Part shown: piece after piece, positions 10,002-19,870 of the stretch | Layout of the letters: each line of letters opens with the position of its first letter | Numbering within the stretch: the first letter of the stretch is position 1 | Assembly: GCA_033964015.1 (NCBI GenBank) | Contig: CM066914.1 | Span: forward strand, 23,302,234-23,366,233 | Source of the DNA: Scolanthus callimorphus | Taxonomy: Eukaryota; Cnidaria; Anthozoa; Actiniaria; Edwardsiidae | DNA: 64,000 bases | Reading direction: 5' to 3' | Made by a program: the position numbers and the translations under genes | Notes under the pieces: generated by a model | Told to the model about the DNA's origin: nothing | What the model saw: only the letters and a program-made list of their open reading frames with translations | The model's database searches: none

Positions 10002-12008
10002 GATAGATACATTAGAAAAATAACATAATTGTGGAGGGTAAAATCTTGACAAACGTGGTACCAAGCCTCGGACACTTTCATGTTTCGTTGGAAAATTATT
10101 GCCATACCTCGTAGGATTTAATCTAAAGTGCTGTGCCTATCCTAAGAAAACTGGCTTATTTTACAATATTTTGGCAACGGTTTTACTTGCGTTTGCAGTG
10201 TTTATGTGGGATTGTGCACTGCTTGCCTACTGAACAAAATGGCGGCGGAAACCGTGAAAAGCCCTATCATATATGCAGTTTTTTCCAACGAAAAATGAAC
10301 GTTGTTCAAAGCCAACGATCGTGGCTGCCCAGTAAGTTATGCTTGATGTATAGAGTCGGAGCCTTTGAGCGCTGTTCTCACAACATGACGAACAAATGTC
10401 ACCCAGTTCGCAGTCATGTTCTATGTTTTTGGATATCAGATTTAAATCTCGTCGAGAACCAAAATGTGATGCAATTAAATGTTATTAAATTCATGTGTTA
10501 TGATTTTTGACAGGGCCATTGTGATTTCAAGTGTCGACGTCAATTTTTGAAAGGAACGGCGCGGCGCGGAGTGAATTGGACAATGGACGGATTAACATAT
10601 ATTAACTGGTAAGTGAGTACTTAAGATTAGTTTGTACTAGCAACGAGACAGAGACGAGGTCGTGAAGATGGTATAAAAAGCTCTTACATTAGTGTAAGAA
10701 TCAAATGATTTGAAGAAAGGGGCGTAATCCTCCTTGGCCAATGCCTCCTCTCATTTTTAAAGAAATCCGCGCGGGATACCTGTGGTTTTTAAGACCGTCT
10801 CAAGCCCTTCAGCCGAGAGAAAACAAAATGGCGACCAAGGGTAGGACATTTCCCGAGTACCTATAAGTTCTGGTGAACAAAGTCCTGCTTTTGCCGTTAA
10901 GATATGAGGAAAAATACTTACAGACCTTCCAGATAAGGCAATGTCGGAAAGTCGACAATTTTTGGTGAAATTTTCATAATTGTTTTTTCGAGTGTCATGT
11001 TTAAAAATAATGGCGTACCGAAACGAGCAAAAGTGGATGTTGTGACGTGCAAGTGGTCGACAATGAACACTCCGGGACGCTTAATATTGCAATGTTTTAT
11101 AAGTGCGTCAAAACGTGGGAAAAATCGCGATTCATAATTTTAGCGTTCTAAAGCAATCCCGCTAAATCAGCTAATGGATTCTTTGTGTGACCTGGTGTTT
11201 TATGGGCGCCAATGTAGTACCTTTTGGTTGGAATCTACGTGAAGTATAATTTCATTACTGGGAAAGATGCAGTCACCTTTGACGAAAATGCTAAGTTAAT
11301 GAAAGAATTTAAAGTATGTTCTCCGGGTTTGCGATGACTCGTCACGTCCTTGTACACATTTGGATATCAGGTATAGACACTTTCGAGAAACACTTTTACG
11401 TTGTTAATTTGAGTAGAGGCTAAACGTTTGAATGCGATCTGCAATTAATTGATTCGCAAAATATTTATTTTGTGGGTTTCCTGTGTCACGCGCGTGGGCG
11501 AAAACAAAAATGGCAGGAGCTACGCGGGAACGTACCGTCAACCAATCGGAAACGTTTATAACACGTTAATGTTAATTCAGTTAATTAATAGTATAACTTT
11601 ATGGAAGGAAAGAAATGGCAATAACTTTGAATGATAAATATGCTTTAAATATGCTTTAAGGGTTTCCGTTATAATGATATTAAGAAAAAGTGTTACTTAG
11701 TGTTAGTACCTTTAGAAGTGTTAGTTAGTGTTTGCTAGTACCTTTTCCTTCCTCTACGAACCCAGGCCAAATGTATGAATCATGGACCAGTGCTATAAAA
11801 ACACAGGCAGACCAAGCCATCATTGACCAGCATGAAAAATCGTGCTAATGCAATGAAGAAGTCACTTAGCTTAGTTAATTAATTGCATTTACTTCATGCT
11901 GTTATTTGTGTTATTATAAGCGTTAATTGCGATTATTATTATGGTGTTTGACACTGACATGATGTCATTAAATTATAAGCAAGTTTTCAAAGTGAGAAAG
12001 TGCACAGT
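10002..12008. other. Intron of the 15.3-kb gene; possible plus-strand first exon
   Basis: Mostly unassigned AT-rich DNA. A segment near 10165-10260 (TTTGCAGTGTTTATGTGG, AAAATGGCGGCGGAAACCGT) recurs at 12915-12990. At 10583-10608 a plus-strand ATG opens MDGLTYIN and runs into a good donor, TG|GTAAGTGAG, after a GC-rich stretch (GGCGCGGCGCGG). I could not find a following exon, so it remains only a candidate. Confidence 0.35.
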
Positions 12009-12276
12009 TAGCCTGCTCGCAGGCGTTGGAGCGTAGTTTTAGGTCGAGAAACGCGAGTTTGCTTTCGCTTGGCCGCCATCTTGGATTTGTGACAAAACGT
12101 GACAAATCGGGGGGGGGGGGGGGGGGGGGGGGGGGGGCGGGAAGGTAAGGCCCTGCCTTCCCGCCCCCTCCCCCCCGATTTGTCACGTTTTGTCACAAAT
12201 CCAAGATGGCGGCCAAGCGAAAGCAAACTCGCGTTTCTCGACCTAAAACTACGCTCCAACGCCTGCGAGCAGGCTA
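12009..12276. mobile_element. Mutator-like foldback element, 268 bp
   Basis: A nearly perfect palindrome: TAGCCTGCTCGCAGGCGTTG to a central G-run and back to its complement, with arms of roughly 100 bp. It is flanked by the 9-bp direct repeat GTGCACAGT (12000-12008 and 12277-12285). The 9-bp target duplication and long inverted arms mark a non-autonomous Mutator-like foldback element. The reading frames inside are palindrome artefacts. Confidence 0.88.
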
Positions 12277-13268
12277 GTGCACAGTCAGACTGTACAAAGT
12301 ATGCCTGATGTTTTTTGCTACGAGTTTTCGACATGGTGTTTGTATTCAGCACTTACCACTGTGTTTCCCCTTATGTTCTGCATGTTTGCCTAGAGATATA
12401 AAATGGATAAAACTTAAGTTCGATTCACACGAATGGGCAGTTACAATCACAATGATATAAAATGTATACATCTTCTTTTTGATTTAGACTGTGATGCAAG
12501 CCTATCACGGCTTCCGCCGCCATTTTGACGAGTAGAAAAGCAGCGCAAAGTTCCACAGAGATACTAGTGTAAGCATTGTCAAAACACTGCAAAAATATTG
12601 TACATATTGACAAAATACTTAGCTGAAGTAAGGATACTTGGTCAAATAATACATCTAAATACGTTTTAGGTTCCTACGCTCTCTATAAAGCGAAGGAATG
12701 TGACTTTTAGTTTCCCACATCTATCCTGTATTTTTGACAGGCTATTACGCATCGATGCAAACAGATTTTACAGGCATCACTATGAAGAAATAAAACTACT
12801 CAGTTTATACAGCAGCTTTATCCTATAAACTTTGCAGGAAGACTGTTTCAGTCACTATCTTAATGCTACGATGTATATTTTGTCGATATGTTTGATATTT
12901 TCGCAACGATTTCGATTCGCGTTTGCAGTGTTTATGTGGTGTTTTGTACGGCTTGCCTACTTGTCAAAATGGCGGCGGAAACCGTGATAAGGCCTATTCA
13001 ACTTCATTCAACATTTGTTGAACGCGCCCATTATGTTGAATTGTGATTTTCAATGGGGTTGCTAAGCCAATTCAACATTATTGAACTTTGTTGAACTTCG
13101 ATACTATTGGCAATTGAGGTTTGGCACCCCTATTCAACATGACTTCTTCAACAAATGTTGATTGAAGTTGACCCAAATGTTAAAATACTGAAGCCCAGTT
13201 GCCATTCATGTTATAGATGTTTGCGTCTATAGTTTGAAAAAAGCGCTTATATGATTACAGGCCAGTAG

Positions 13269-13920
13269 TGTATACAAGACCCATATACAAAAAAATCAAG
13301 TTAAACAAAATCATGCTGTACGACTGATTTTTTTTGCTACTACACATGGTAAAAATACTGAAAGTGCTAAACCGTTTATTAATCTTCTAGATAAAGGCCT
13401 CCTACCTGATGTTTTCAAAGACATTTTTCAATACGCTAGTAACGTTCATGGCTATAATACAAGATATTCTACGAATCAAAACCTTTATAAGTCCAAAGTT
13501 CGAACAAATATCGGTAAACAATCACTCTCTTTCACTGCAATTGATATTTGGAAAGATCTCCCATCACATTTCAAGGACCTTAGTATCTTTCTATTTCGCA
13601 AAGAAATAAAACATTATCTACTGTTCCAACAACAAGAAATATTGTAATATCACAATTTATTCCTCTTTTCATAAATAATATTTCTATGTTAGTTCTTCCA
13701 ATTAATCTTTTCTTGATATTTCTATGACTTGCCTGCTTTTTATATAAATTCCTACTTTGACTTTTCGGGAAGTTAACAAGAAAACCAACCGGTTCATTTA
13801 ACTTCCCTCTCGCATTTTTCTTTTCAAATTTCCTTTATACACTACCCCTAGATACTGTATAATGATATTGTAACTTTTTAACATTTCATTATGAGCCAAT
13901 AAAGATTATTATTATTATTA
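13269..13920 (+). mobile_element. 3' end of a CR1/L2-type non-LTR retrotransposon
   Basis: An open frame without a start codon runs from 13269 to the stop at 13645-13647. It contains HGYNTRYSTNQNLYKSKVRTN and SFTAIDIWKDLPSHFKDLS. This matches the C-terminal part of LINE reverse-transcriptase proteins (N-TR-S-N, R-R-TN-G, F-A-WN-LP spacing). It is followed by an AT-rich 3' UTR, AATAAAG and an (ATT)n tail ending near 13920, as in CR1/L2 elements. The 5' part is missing, so this is a dead 5'-truncated copy inside the intron, opposite in strand to the host gene. Confidence 0.8.
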
Positions 13921-15262
13921 AACAAAGGAAATTCATGAGTGAAAAAAGTTAAATCTCTCGCTTCCAATGCGCGTCACTTTACTCTTAGATTTGTAAAAAT
14001 GGAATTCGTAACACAAAGTATCGATTTTTTCCTTTTAAGTTCCTAAAAATCACTATTAGAACATGTTGGTAAATTCCAATGTTTTCCTCTCGGGCTGTCT
14101 TACTTCAGAAACAATCGAAATGATGGGAAAATATTGGAATTGATAGCCAATAGTTTCCCAATGTTTTTCATGTTTGGGGGCCACATTGTTTTATTGAGAA
14201 AGTTTTCATCGTTTTTATCGTCGCCACAGTGGAAATTTTATTGTCATAGACCTTATTCAATAATGGCCGCTTCTCATTTGCATAAGGACTGAAAATTTAA
14301 ACCTATTAGAGATTTTGAAAGGAAAATTATTAAAAGCTATAGCACTTGATGACTTCTAAAAGATGTGTTGAGTTGAACTGAAACCAGTGAATAATGGACG
14401 AGAATAAGCATCTGAAGTAGTCTAAATACACCAAAACGAGGTTAGTAAGGCTTCTGGCGAAAATTCTATACAAATCTCTGTATGTTTAAGCTCCTTTAAT
14501 TCTGTCAATATTTAATCAAATGGTACGCAGTTTTCAGAACATTTGTAGTCTGAATTTATCTCTTAAAGAGCATGATTTTTGACTGAAATAAAAGTCTCTT
14601 TCATCTTTATCTGGAAAAAGTGAATTATGAATTCGGTGTTACAAGTTACAACTTTTATAATATATTTTTTCAGTTGCAAGTGATGTATTTATTACTGCTG
14701 TTTACAATGTAACTGTCTTTGCCTTGGCAAAAGGCAATCAAGAGTTTGTGTTAATACTTCTGGTTCGATAGAAAACCAGGCTTTACTTGCTTGCTCTGGA
14801 TGGTTCGTGGACAACAAAGGGGGAACCTGCTCGGATAAGTTAAGCTTTGCACTTTGTTGACTAGTAGTTTTTTAAAGAAAAGGTTTAAACAACTGCGTTC
14901 AGATAACAGTGAACTGCGATCGTGTTATTCTACATTTTACTGTAAGCTTATTTTCACTGTGAGTTTCATGGGAAAAATACTTTCATTTCGATCATGCAAT
15001 CAACAAAATTAAGTATCGAACAGCGTGAACCATTCGTCTTACAATTTCATCTTATTTTATCTGATCATGATTTGTAAATTTGCAATGCAGCTATTTCTTT
15101 ACTCATATTTCCCAGTTCAATCTTTTCTTTATTTGACAAAGCCGACATCAAGTGCCGTGTCATTTTTTTTTGTTTTTGTGACTGCCAGAAATTACACGGG
15201 CCAAAGATTCGTGAGGCGACATGCCCTTCAATCTATGAAACTCTTTTATATCCATCACTATT
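13921..15262. other. Intron, nothing recognised
   Basis: AT-rich intronic DNA between the dead LINE end and the signal exon. No exon or repeat that I can support. Confidence 0.5.
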
Positions 15263-15271
15263 TTTTTTTAC

Positions 15272-15350
15272 CTTTTGTTGATTTAGCATCTGCGATCGTG
15301 GATAAGGTAAGGGCCAACACGACCAGAAATACGAGCGTTCGCACCCACAT
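15272..15350 (-). CDS. Signal-peptide exon of the proline-rich nematocyst gene
   Basis: First coding exon: ATG at 15350-15348 opens MWVRTLVFLVVLALTLSTIADA followed by KSTK. This is a textbook secretory signal with an Arg before a long hydrophobic core and a probable cleavage after ADA. The donor is AAAAG|GTAAAA at 15270-15271, leaving phase 1. An acceptor TTCCTTTATAG just before TCATAATG indicates a 5' UTR intron, so the upstream in-frame ATGs are not used. It splices to 9940-9999, whose first two bases complete Asp. The product is destined for the ER and Golgi and, by its cysteine domain, the nematocyst wall. Confidence 0.8.
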
Positions 15351-15553
15351 TATGACTATAAAGGAATAAGAAAAGACAAAATCAAGATGCGAAGTCAATC
15401 TATTCGTGAATTCAACCTCAACGATTTTGCAATCACTCGGGAATTTGTTTAATTCCTGACTCAAGCCAACATGACTGTATCTTCGTATAAATGGGTGGGG
15501 CGAGTTGAAAAGGTTGTTTTAGACAAATACTTAAAAAGAAAATGAATTTTTAC

Positions 15554-15610
15554 CTTGATTTCGATAAGTCAGAACGCCGTTGTGTGGCCTGGCGTCGGTT
15601 AAGGTTGTTT
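15554..15610 (-). other. Putative 5' UTR exon (15.3-kb gene)
   Basis: A donor AATCAAG|GTAAAA at 15552-15554 lies about 200 bp upstream of the acceptor before the signal-peptide ATG. By analogy with the genes at 25 and 41 kb this is the likely non-coding first exon. Its outer boundary and promoter cannot be read from sequence; the right coordinate is a guess. Confidence 0.35.
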
Positions 15611-16917
15611 ACTGTTCTGGAACGACCTTGTTTTTGGTTTGGGAAATGATCTAAGAAAAGAACTACGCGGACACCGGCTTTTTTCTCGTATCTGCTTGAC
15701 GGGTACCGTGAACAACTTGATTGTCTTGACTTTGGTTCACTGATCAATGATTCATGACTTTTCAGGGTTGTAGTTGCTAAAGTGGTGTTTAATTTCTATA
15801 GAGGCGAGAAAATCTATTGTTTAATTTTTCTGGTAGGATTCAGTTGAATTGCAAACTACTATTTGATCTTTTGAACCCAAAATCAGATGTGCAGACACCG
15901 CGAAACCTGCTCGTCCCATTTAGAGAGAGTTTCGTTTTGTTAAATATTCTGTTTTTTAGTTTTAATTTTGGTAAAAATTTGTTCTCAAATTTAGTCCATA
16001 TATCATCACCTATTGGTTCGATGCGTGTATTTTGATGAAGCACAACAAATCAGACCTGAGCACAGCATTCGAAATTACCAACGTAAAGTTTGAAAATTTA
16101 TTTTTCATATGCTGTTCTGAAATCGTAACAGTCAGGTGGCGTTTGCAGTCCACCGGCTAAAACAAGTTGTCAATTTAGAATTATCAAGTTTTACAACAGG
16201 CTAAACCAAATCGCAAAGTTAGTTCGTTTCAAACGTGGACTCCAAATATTTTGGTGTTGTTTTGGGCACTGCAAACAGTTGTGTTTCGAGGGCGCGAACG
16301 TTGCGTTTCTATGACGGCAAACGAGACGTTGCTACGACGTTTTCAATAAGCACGTGCCAAAACGCTAGTCTCCAAGAATCCAATTTTCAGCATTTTAAGA
16401 GCATGCTTTCTGTCTCGCCTTGAACAACGAGGAAAAATGTTCTATTCACCCTTGAACGCAAATAGCAATATCAGTTTCAAGACTGACACTTTTTGAAATG
16501 TGGGTAAATTGACTATAGACTGTAACACGAAAAACCAGAAGATCCCACCCGGGATCCTCCATATTTGCCGTTACGTAGATAACTATTGTGTGCTTTGTGG
16601 AGTGTTAGTGTCAGCTAGACACTCAACCTCAACCTGGAGCGTTAGCGTTAGCTAGACACTCAACCTCAACCTGCTTCCTCTTATTTGTAAGGAAGTCAAA
16701 TCCTTTCCTGGTGTTGGTTGCGAAAATTGACTCGTAGTGGAAAATGTTGGGTCTTTTAGGGACCGCCAGGACAATCGAAATTGTGTCATTTGTCTTCTCC
16801 TACCCAGAGCTCCCCAGCTCGTCACATCACAGGGGAGGCCAGCTCTGGTGACTTCCATTTGAGGACTTTTGAGGACTTTCACAACGTTCGAGCATGCGCA
16901 GAAAGTTCTTTCTCTCA

Positions 16918-17155
16918 ACTGCTCTGTCAATCTCGTACCCAGAGCCCGTCATCTTTTAGCCAGCGGCAAGATTCAGGGCTCTGGGGGAATCCGATTTGTG
17001 AGCATGTGTGGTAGGTCAAAAACGTAACGAACCGTTTTCATACAACGTTCAAACCGGGAACCCAGAATCTGGGTTTAAAAAAAAATCGATTCCCACAGAG
17101 CCCTGAATCTTGCCGCTGGCCAAAAGATGACGGGCTCTGGGTACGAGATTGCTGC
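16918..17155. mobile_element. Inverted-repeat element (CTCGTACCCAGAGCCCGTCA arms)
   Basis: Two inverted arms, AATCTCGTACCCAGAGCCCG at 16930 and its complement ending near 17150, enclose about 120 bp. The arms share AGATTCAGGGCTCTG and its complement. Related sequence occurs at 42530-42790. It is a non-coding MITE-like unit. Confidence 0.65.
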
Positions 17156-17514
17156 TCTGTATCAAATCTTGCACATGCGTCACTGGCTGTCACCAGAGCC
17201 TGCCCCGAGGGGACGAGACGGGGGTGCTCTGGGCTCGAGAATTGTCGTTTGTGTGTCACGACCAAACATACTGCGCATGCGCTGGTTGCCGTGAAAGTGA
17301 AACCGAAAAAACGTTTCTGTATGCGAAGCAATTACTGATCAGAATTTAGTGCGAAACATTGTAGCCGGACACATATTTCCCAGTTAAGCCACGCGAAATT
17401 TTGTAGCCGGGACACAAAGAAATATTTCTTCGCAATACAAAAAGTAAAAAAAGTAAAGTAACCTTATTTAACGTCGATCGCGATAACTTGTAATAGCCTT
17501 CGGCTAACAAACCT

Positions 17515-17712
17515 GAGGTCGATGGTGCACTACTTTACCCCCCTTTCTCTTATCAGAGCTCCAGGTGAAAGGAATTCAAAGCAAGCTACTCGGAACAGAG
17601 AAAAGTCGATACGGTTGGTCGATCCGGGATTCGAACTCAGGACCGTACGCACAGTGTGCCTGCACAAACACACTGCGCCACCTACCCACACTGCGCCACC
17701 TAGCCGTACAAA
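17515..17712 (-). mobile_element. tRNA-derived SINE
   Basis: On the minus strand the order is an A-box-like TGGCGCAGTGTG (duplicated), then a B-box-like GAGTTCGAATCCC, then a conserved body down to about 17520. This is the internal RNA polymerase III promoter of a tRNA-derived SINE. The body recurs, truncated, at 33535-33660 with the same GGGATTCGAACCC. It does not fold as a complete tRNA, so I do not call a tRNA gene. Confidence 0.65.
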
Positions 17713-18271
17713 TAAACTCCTTTAAGTGTCCGAGACACGCGTGCGCTCTTTCCTAGTTTAGCCTCTCGGGGAAACATGCAGGACATAAATGTTGGGCGCT
17801 ACATGTGTCCTAGTTTAGCCGTAGAAAATAGCACGAATTTTATGAATCTAACGTCCAACATGTTGAACGATTCAAGCGTCATTAAACATTGATTCAACAC
17901 AGTGTTCACATGATTCAACGTCGTTTATCTTTTCCTAAAGTAACTGTTTTCAGTGATGTAGACAACGTTAAACAAACATTCAACAACGTTAAACATGTAA
18001 AATAAAATGTGCTTTGCGACAATGGTTTTTATATTTGGCGACCAAAGTTGTTCAATGGTACTTCATTGAAATAAACAAAGCCCCACCCCCATACCCACAA
18101 CAACAACAACAGTGCAATATTTATACCGAAAGTTTATTTTATAATTCCATTGTCAAACTAACCGTATAAATATATACAAGGCAATTGCCAGAGCAAAGTT
18201 TAAAATTCAAAACGCCTTTTAAGTAAAATATATTTTGTAAAACCAAAATTCACACGAAGAGCGGTAGCTGC

Positions 18272-18612
18272 CTAGTTTTTGGCGTATCCACAAACATGTG
18301 GAGGACAGTGACTTTGTGGTGCAGGTGCGGGTGGTGCTGGTGGCCCTGGAGGTCCTGGTGGTCCGGGGGGACCTGCCACTCCTGGATTTCCCATTGGCCC
18401 TTGTGCACCGGCTGTTCCGGTAGGTCCCTGTGCCCCAGGCATACCCATCGGCCCGTAAATAGGGGGCCGCATCGGTGGTGGTAGTGGCGGTGCGGGTGGG
18501 TTGTACGGTACACCTGCGGCAGGGGGTGGGGAACCACAGCACGAAAGGGTGCAACTTGGTGCGCAGGAAGAATTACATCCCGCTGGACATGCGCTGGCGC
18601 TTCGCTTCGACA
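18272..18612 (-). CDS. Minicollagen, terminal exon (canonical type)
   Basis: Joined to the signal exon 19567-19630 it gives 405 nt and 134 residues. Order: signal peptide 1-19 or so, propeptide ending VSKR (22-25), N-terminal cysteine domain [18 protein letters not shown] (30-47), a proline-rich linker (49-74), 13 uninterrupted Gly-X-Y triplets (75-113), a short Pro/Ala linker, and a reduced C-terminal pair C-x4-C (124-129). Length and order match cnidarian minicollagens, which trimerise and crosslink into the nematocyst capsule wall. The acceptor TTTCCTAG (18613-18614) is phase 1. AATAAA on the minus strand near 18135 is a likely poly(A) signal. The oddity is the C-terminal domain, which keeps two of the usual six cysteines. 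The intron carries the MITE at 18636-18865. Confidence 0.92.
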
Positions 18613-18635
18613 CTAGGAAATAAAACGACAACAGT

Positions 18636-18865
18636 TAGAGCGGTTTTCACATGATTGTCGTGAAAACTATTGCAATTGAGCAATCACTAGCCAATCAGAA
18701 TCGAGAGAAATCGCGACTTGTTCCTCAATGGCTTTTTTCTCAGCCAATTGCAAGCCGAACCCATTACTAAGTAATTACACAATTGTATTGTATTGTATGG
18801 CTGAGAAAAACGAGTAGCCAATGAGAACGCAAAGCAGTCTTGACAGTCATCAAATCTGCTCTTCT
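18636..18865. mobile_element. MITE, second copy of the 1525-1779 family
   Basis: Starts TAGAGCGGTTTTCACATG and shares AATTGAGCAATCACTAGCCA and GAGTAGCCAATGAGAACGCA with the element at 1525-1779. It lies within intron 1 of the 18-kb minicollagen, starting only about 25 bp upstream of the acceptor, where it may affect splicing. Confidence 0.72.
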
Positions 18866-19089
18866 ATTAGGTAGGCGTGTTTGGAATGTGCAACTTTTTT
18901 TATCGAACGACACCACTATAAAGAACACCAAAAATAAGTAAAATACCAGCTTTGAGGGCAGCAAGGTTTAATTTATCAAACATATAGCCAAGAAGGTTGA
19001 AAGAGTTTTGCAGACGTGTGGGATTATAAACCTAAAAAAACCCAAAGCCATGACGCTCGGGGCCAAATTTCATTAGACCAAGAATTCTT

Positions 19090-19525
19090 TAGAACGTATT
19101 CTACTGTGATGACGGCAAACTTAGCGGCAGATGAGCACACTTAGTAATGGATTCCTGCTCTTGCCTATAGTTACGTAATGAGATTCTATAGATAGCACTT
19201 ATTCTACTGTGTGGGCGGCAAACTTAGTAGCAGACCAACACTCTTAGTAATGGATTCTTGCCCTTGTCTATAGTTAGTAGGGAATGAGATTCTATAAATA
19301 GCACTTATTCTACTGTGTTGGCGGTAAACTTAGTAGCATCAACACTCTTAGTAATGAACTCTTGTCCTTGTCTATAGTTAGTAGGGAATGAGATTCTATA
19401 AATAGCACTTATTCTACTGTGTTGGCGGTAAACTTAGTAGCGGATCAACACTCTTAGTAATGAACTCTTGTCCTTGTCTATAGTTAGTAGGAATGAGATT
19501 CTATACATAGCACTTATTGTACTGC
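19090..19525. repeat. ~104-bp tandem repeat, four units
   Basis: Four units containing TTATTCTACTGTG, GGCG(G)TAAACTTAGTAGC, AACACTCTTAGTAATG and CTTGTCTATAGTTAGTAG, with a period of about 103-105 bp. The same repeat occurs as its reverse complement at 25400-25815, so the two arrays face each other across the 22.6-25.1 kb minicollagen. Confidence 0.88.
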
Positions 19526-19566
19526 AAACTTATGTTCTCTTGTGCCGCTTGGCCAGCTTGGCTTAC

Positions 19567-19630
19567 CTGTAAGTGCGCTGACCGAGTAGGCCAAGCAAAC
19601 GGTAAACGCTATTACTAGTCGCAGCTCCAT
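19567..19630 (-). CDS. Signal-peptide exon of the 18-kb minicollagen
   Basis: ATG at 19630-19628 directly follows an acceptor (TTTTTTCGTAG|ATG) and opens MELRLVIAFTVCLAYSVSALT, a short signal peptide. The donor ACAG|GTAAGC is at 19565-19566, phase 1. The split codon G|TG gives Val, so the propeptide reads ALT-VSKR before the mature protein. It lies inside the region bounded by the inverted tandem arrays. Confidence 0.85.
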
Positions 19631-19825
19631 CTACGAAAAAAAAAAGAAAACAATATAAGTCAACACGGCTCTCCGAAGATGTTAATCTTTAAATAACAAA
19701 AATAACAAAAAAAAGTTTAATCAAAGGGATCGTTTAGCTTCTTTTAACATGAGGACTTTCGTCCCAACGGTATTTGTCGTATTTGAAAGGCTTAAAAAAA
19801 CATCTCGAGTTATTGACTCACATAC

Positions 19826-19870
19826 CTTTCGTGCTTATCTTTGAAAAAACTTGACTTCTAACAAAATTCC
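19826..19870 (-). other. Putative 5' UTR exon (18-kb minicollagen)
   Basis: A donor CGAAAG|GTATGTG at 19824-19826 lies about 195 bp upstream of the signal exon, whose acceptor sits directly against the ATG and so demands an upstream non-coding exon. The outer boundary is unknown. Confidence 0.35.

Noticed and set aside
12008..12352. Gly/Arg-rich and Pro-rich frames near 12.1 kb
   Set aside because: They lie within the perfect palindrome of the foldback element and mirror each other on both strands.
17620..17700. tRNA gene
   Set aside because: A-box- and B-box-like sequences exist, but the cloverleaf cannot be completed and the unit recurs truncated at 33.5 kb. It is a SINE.
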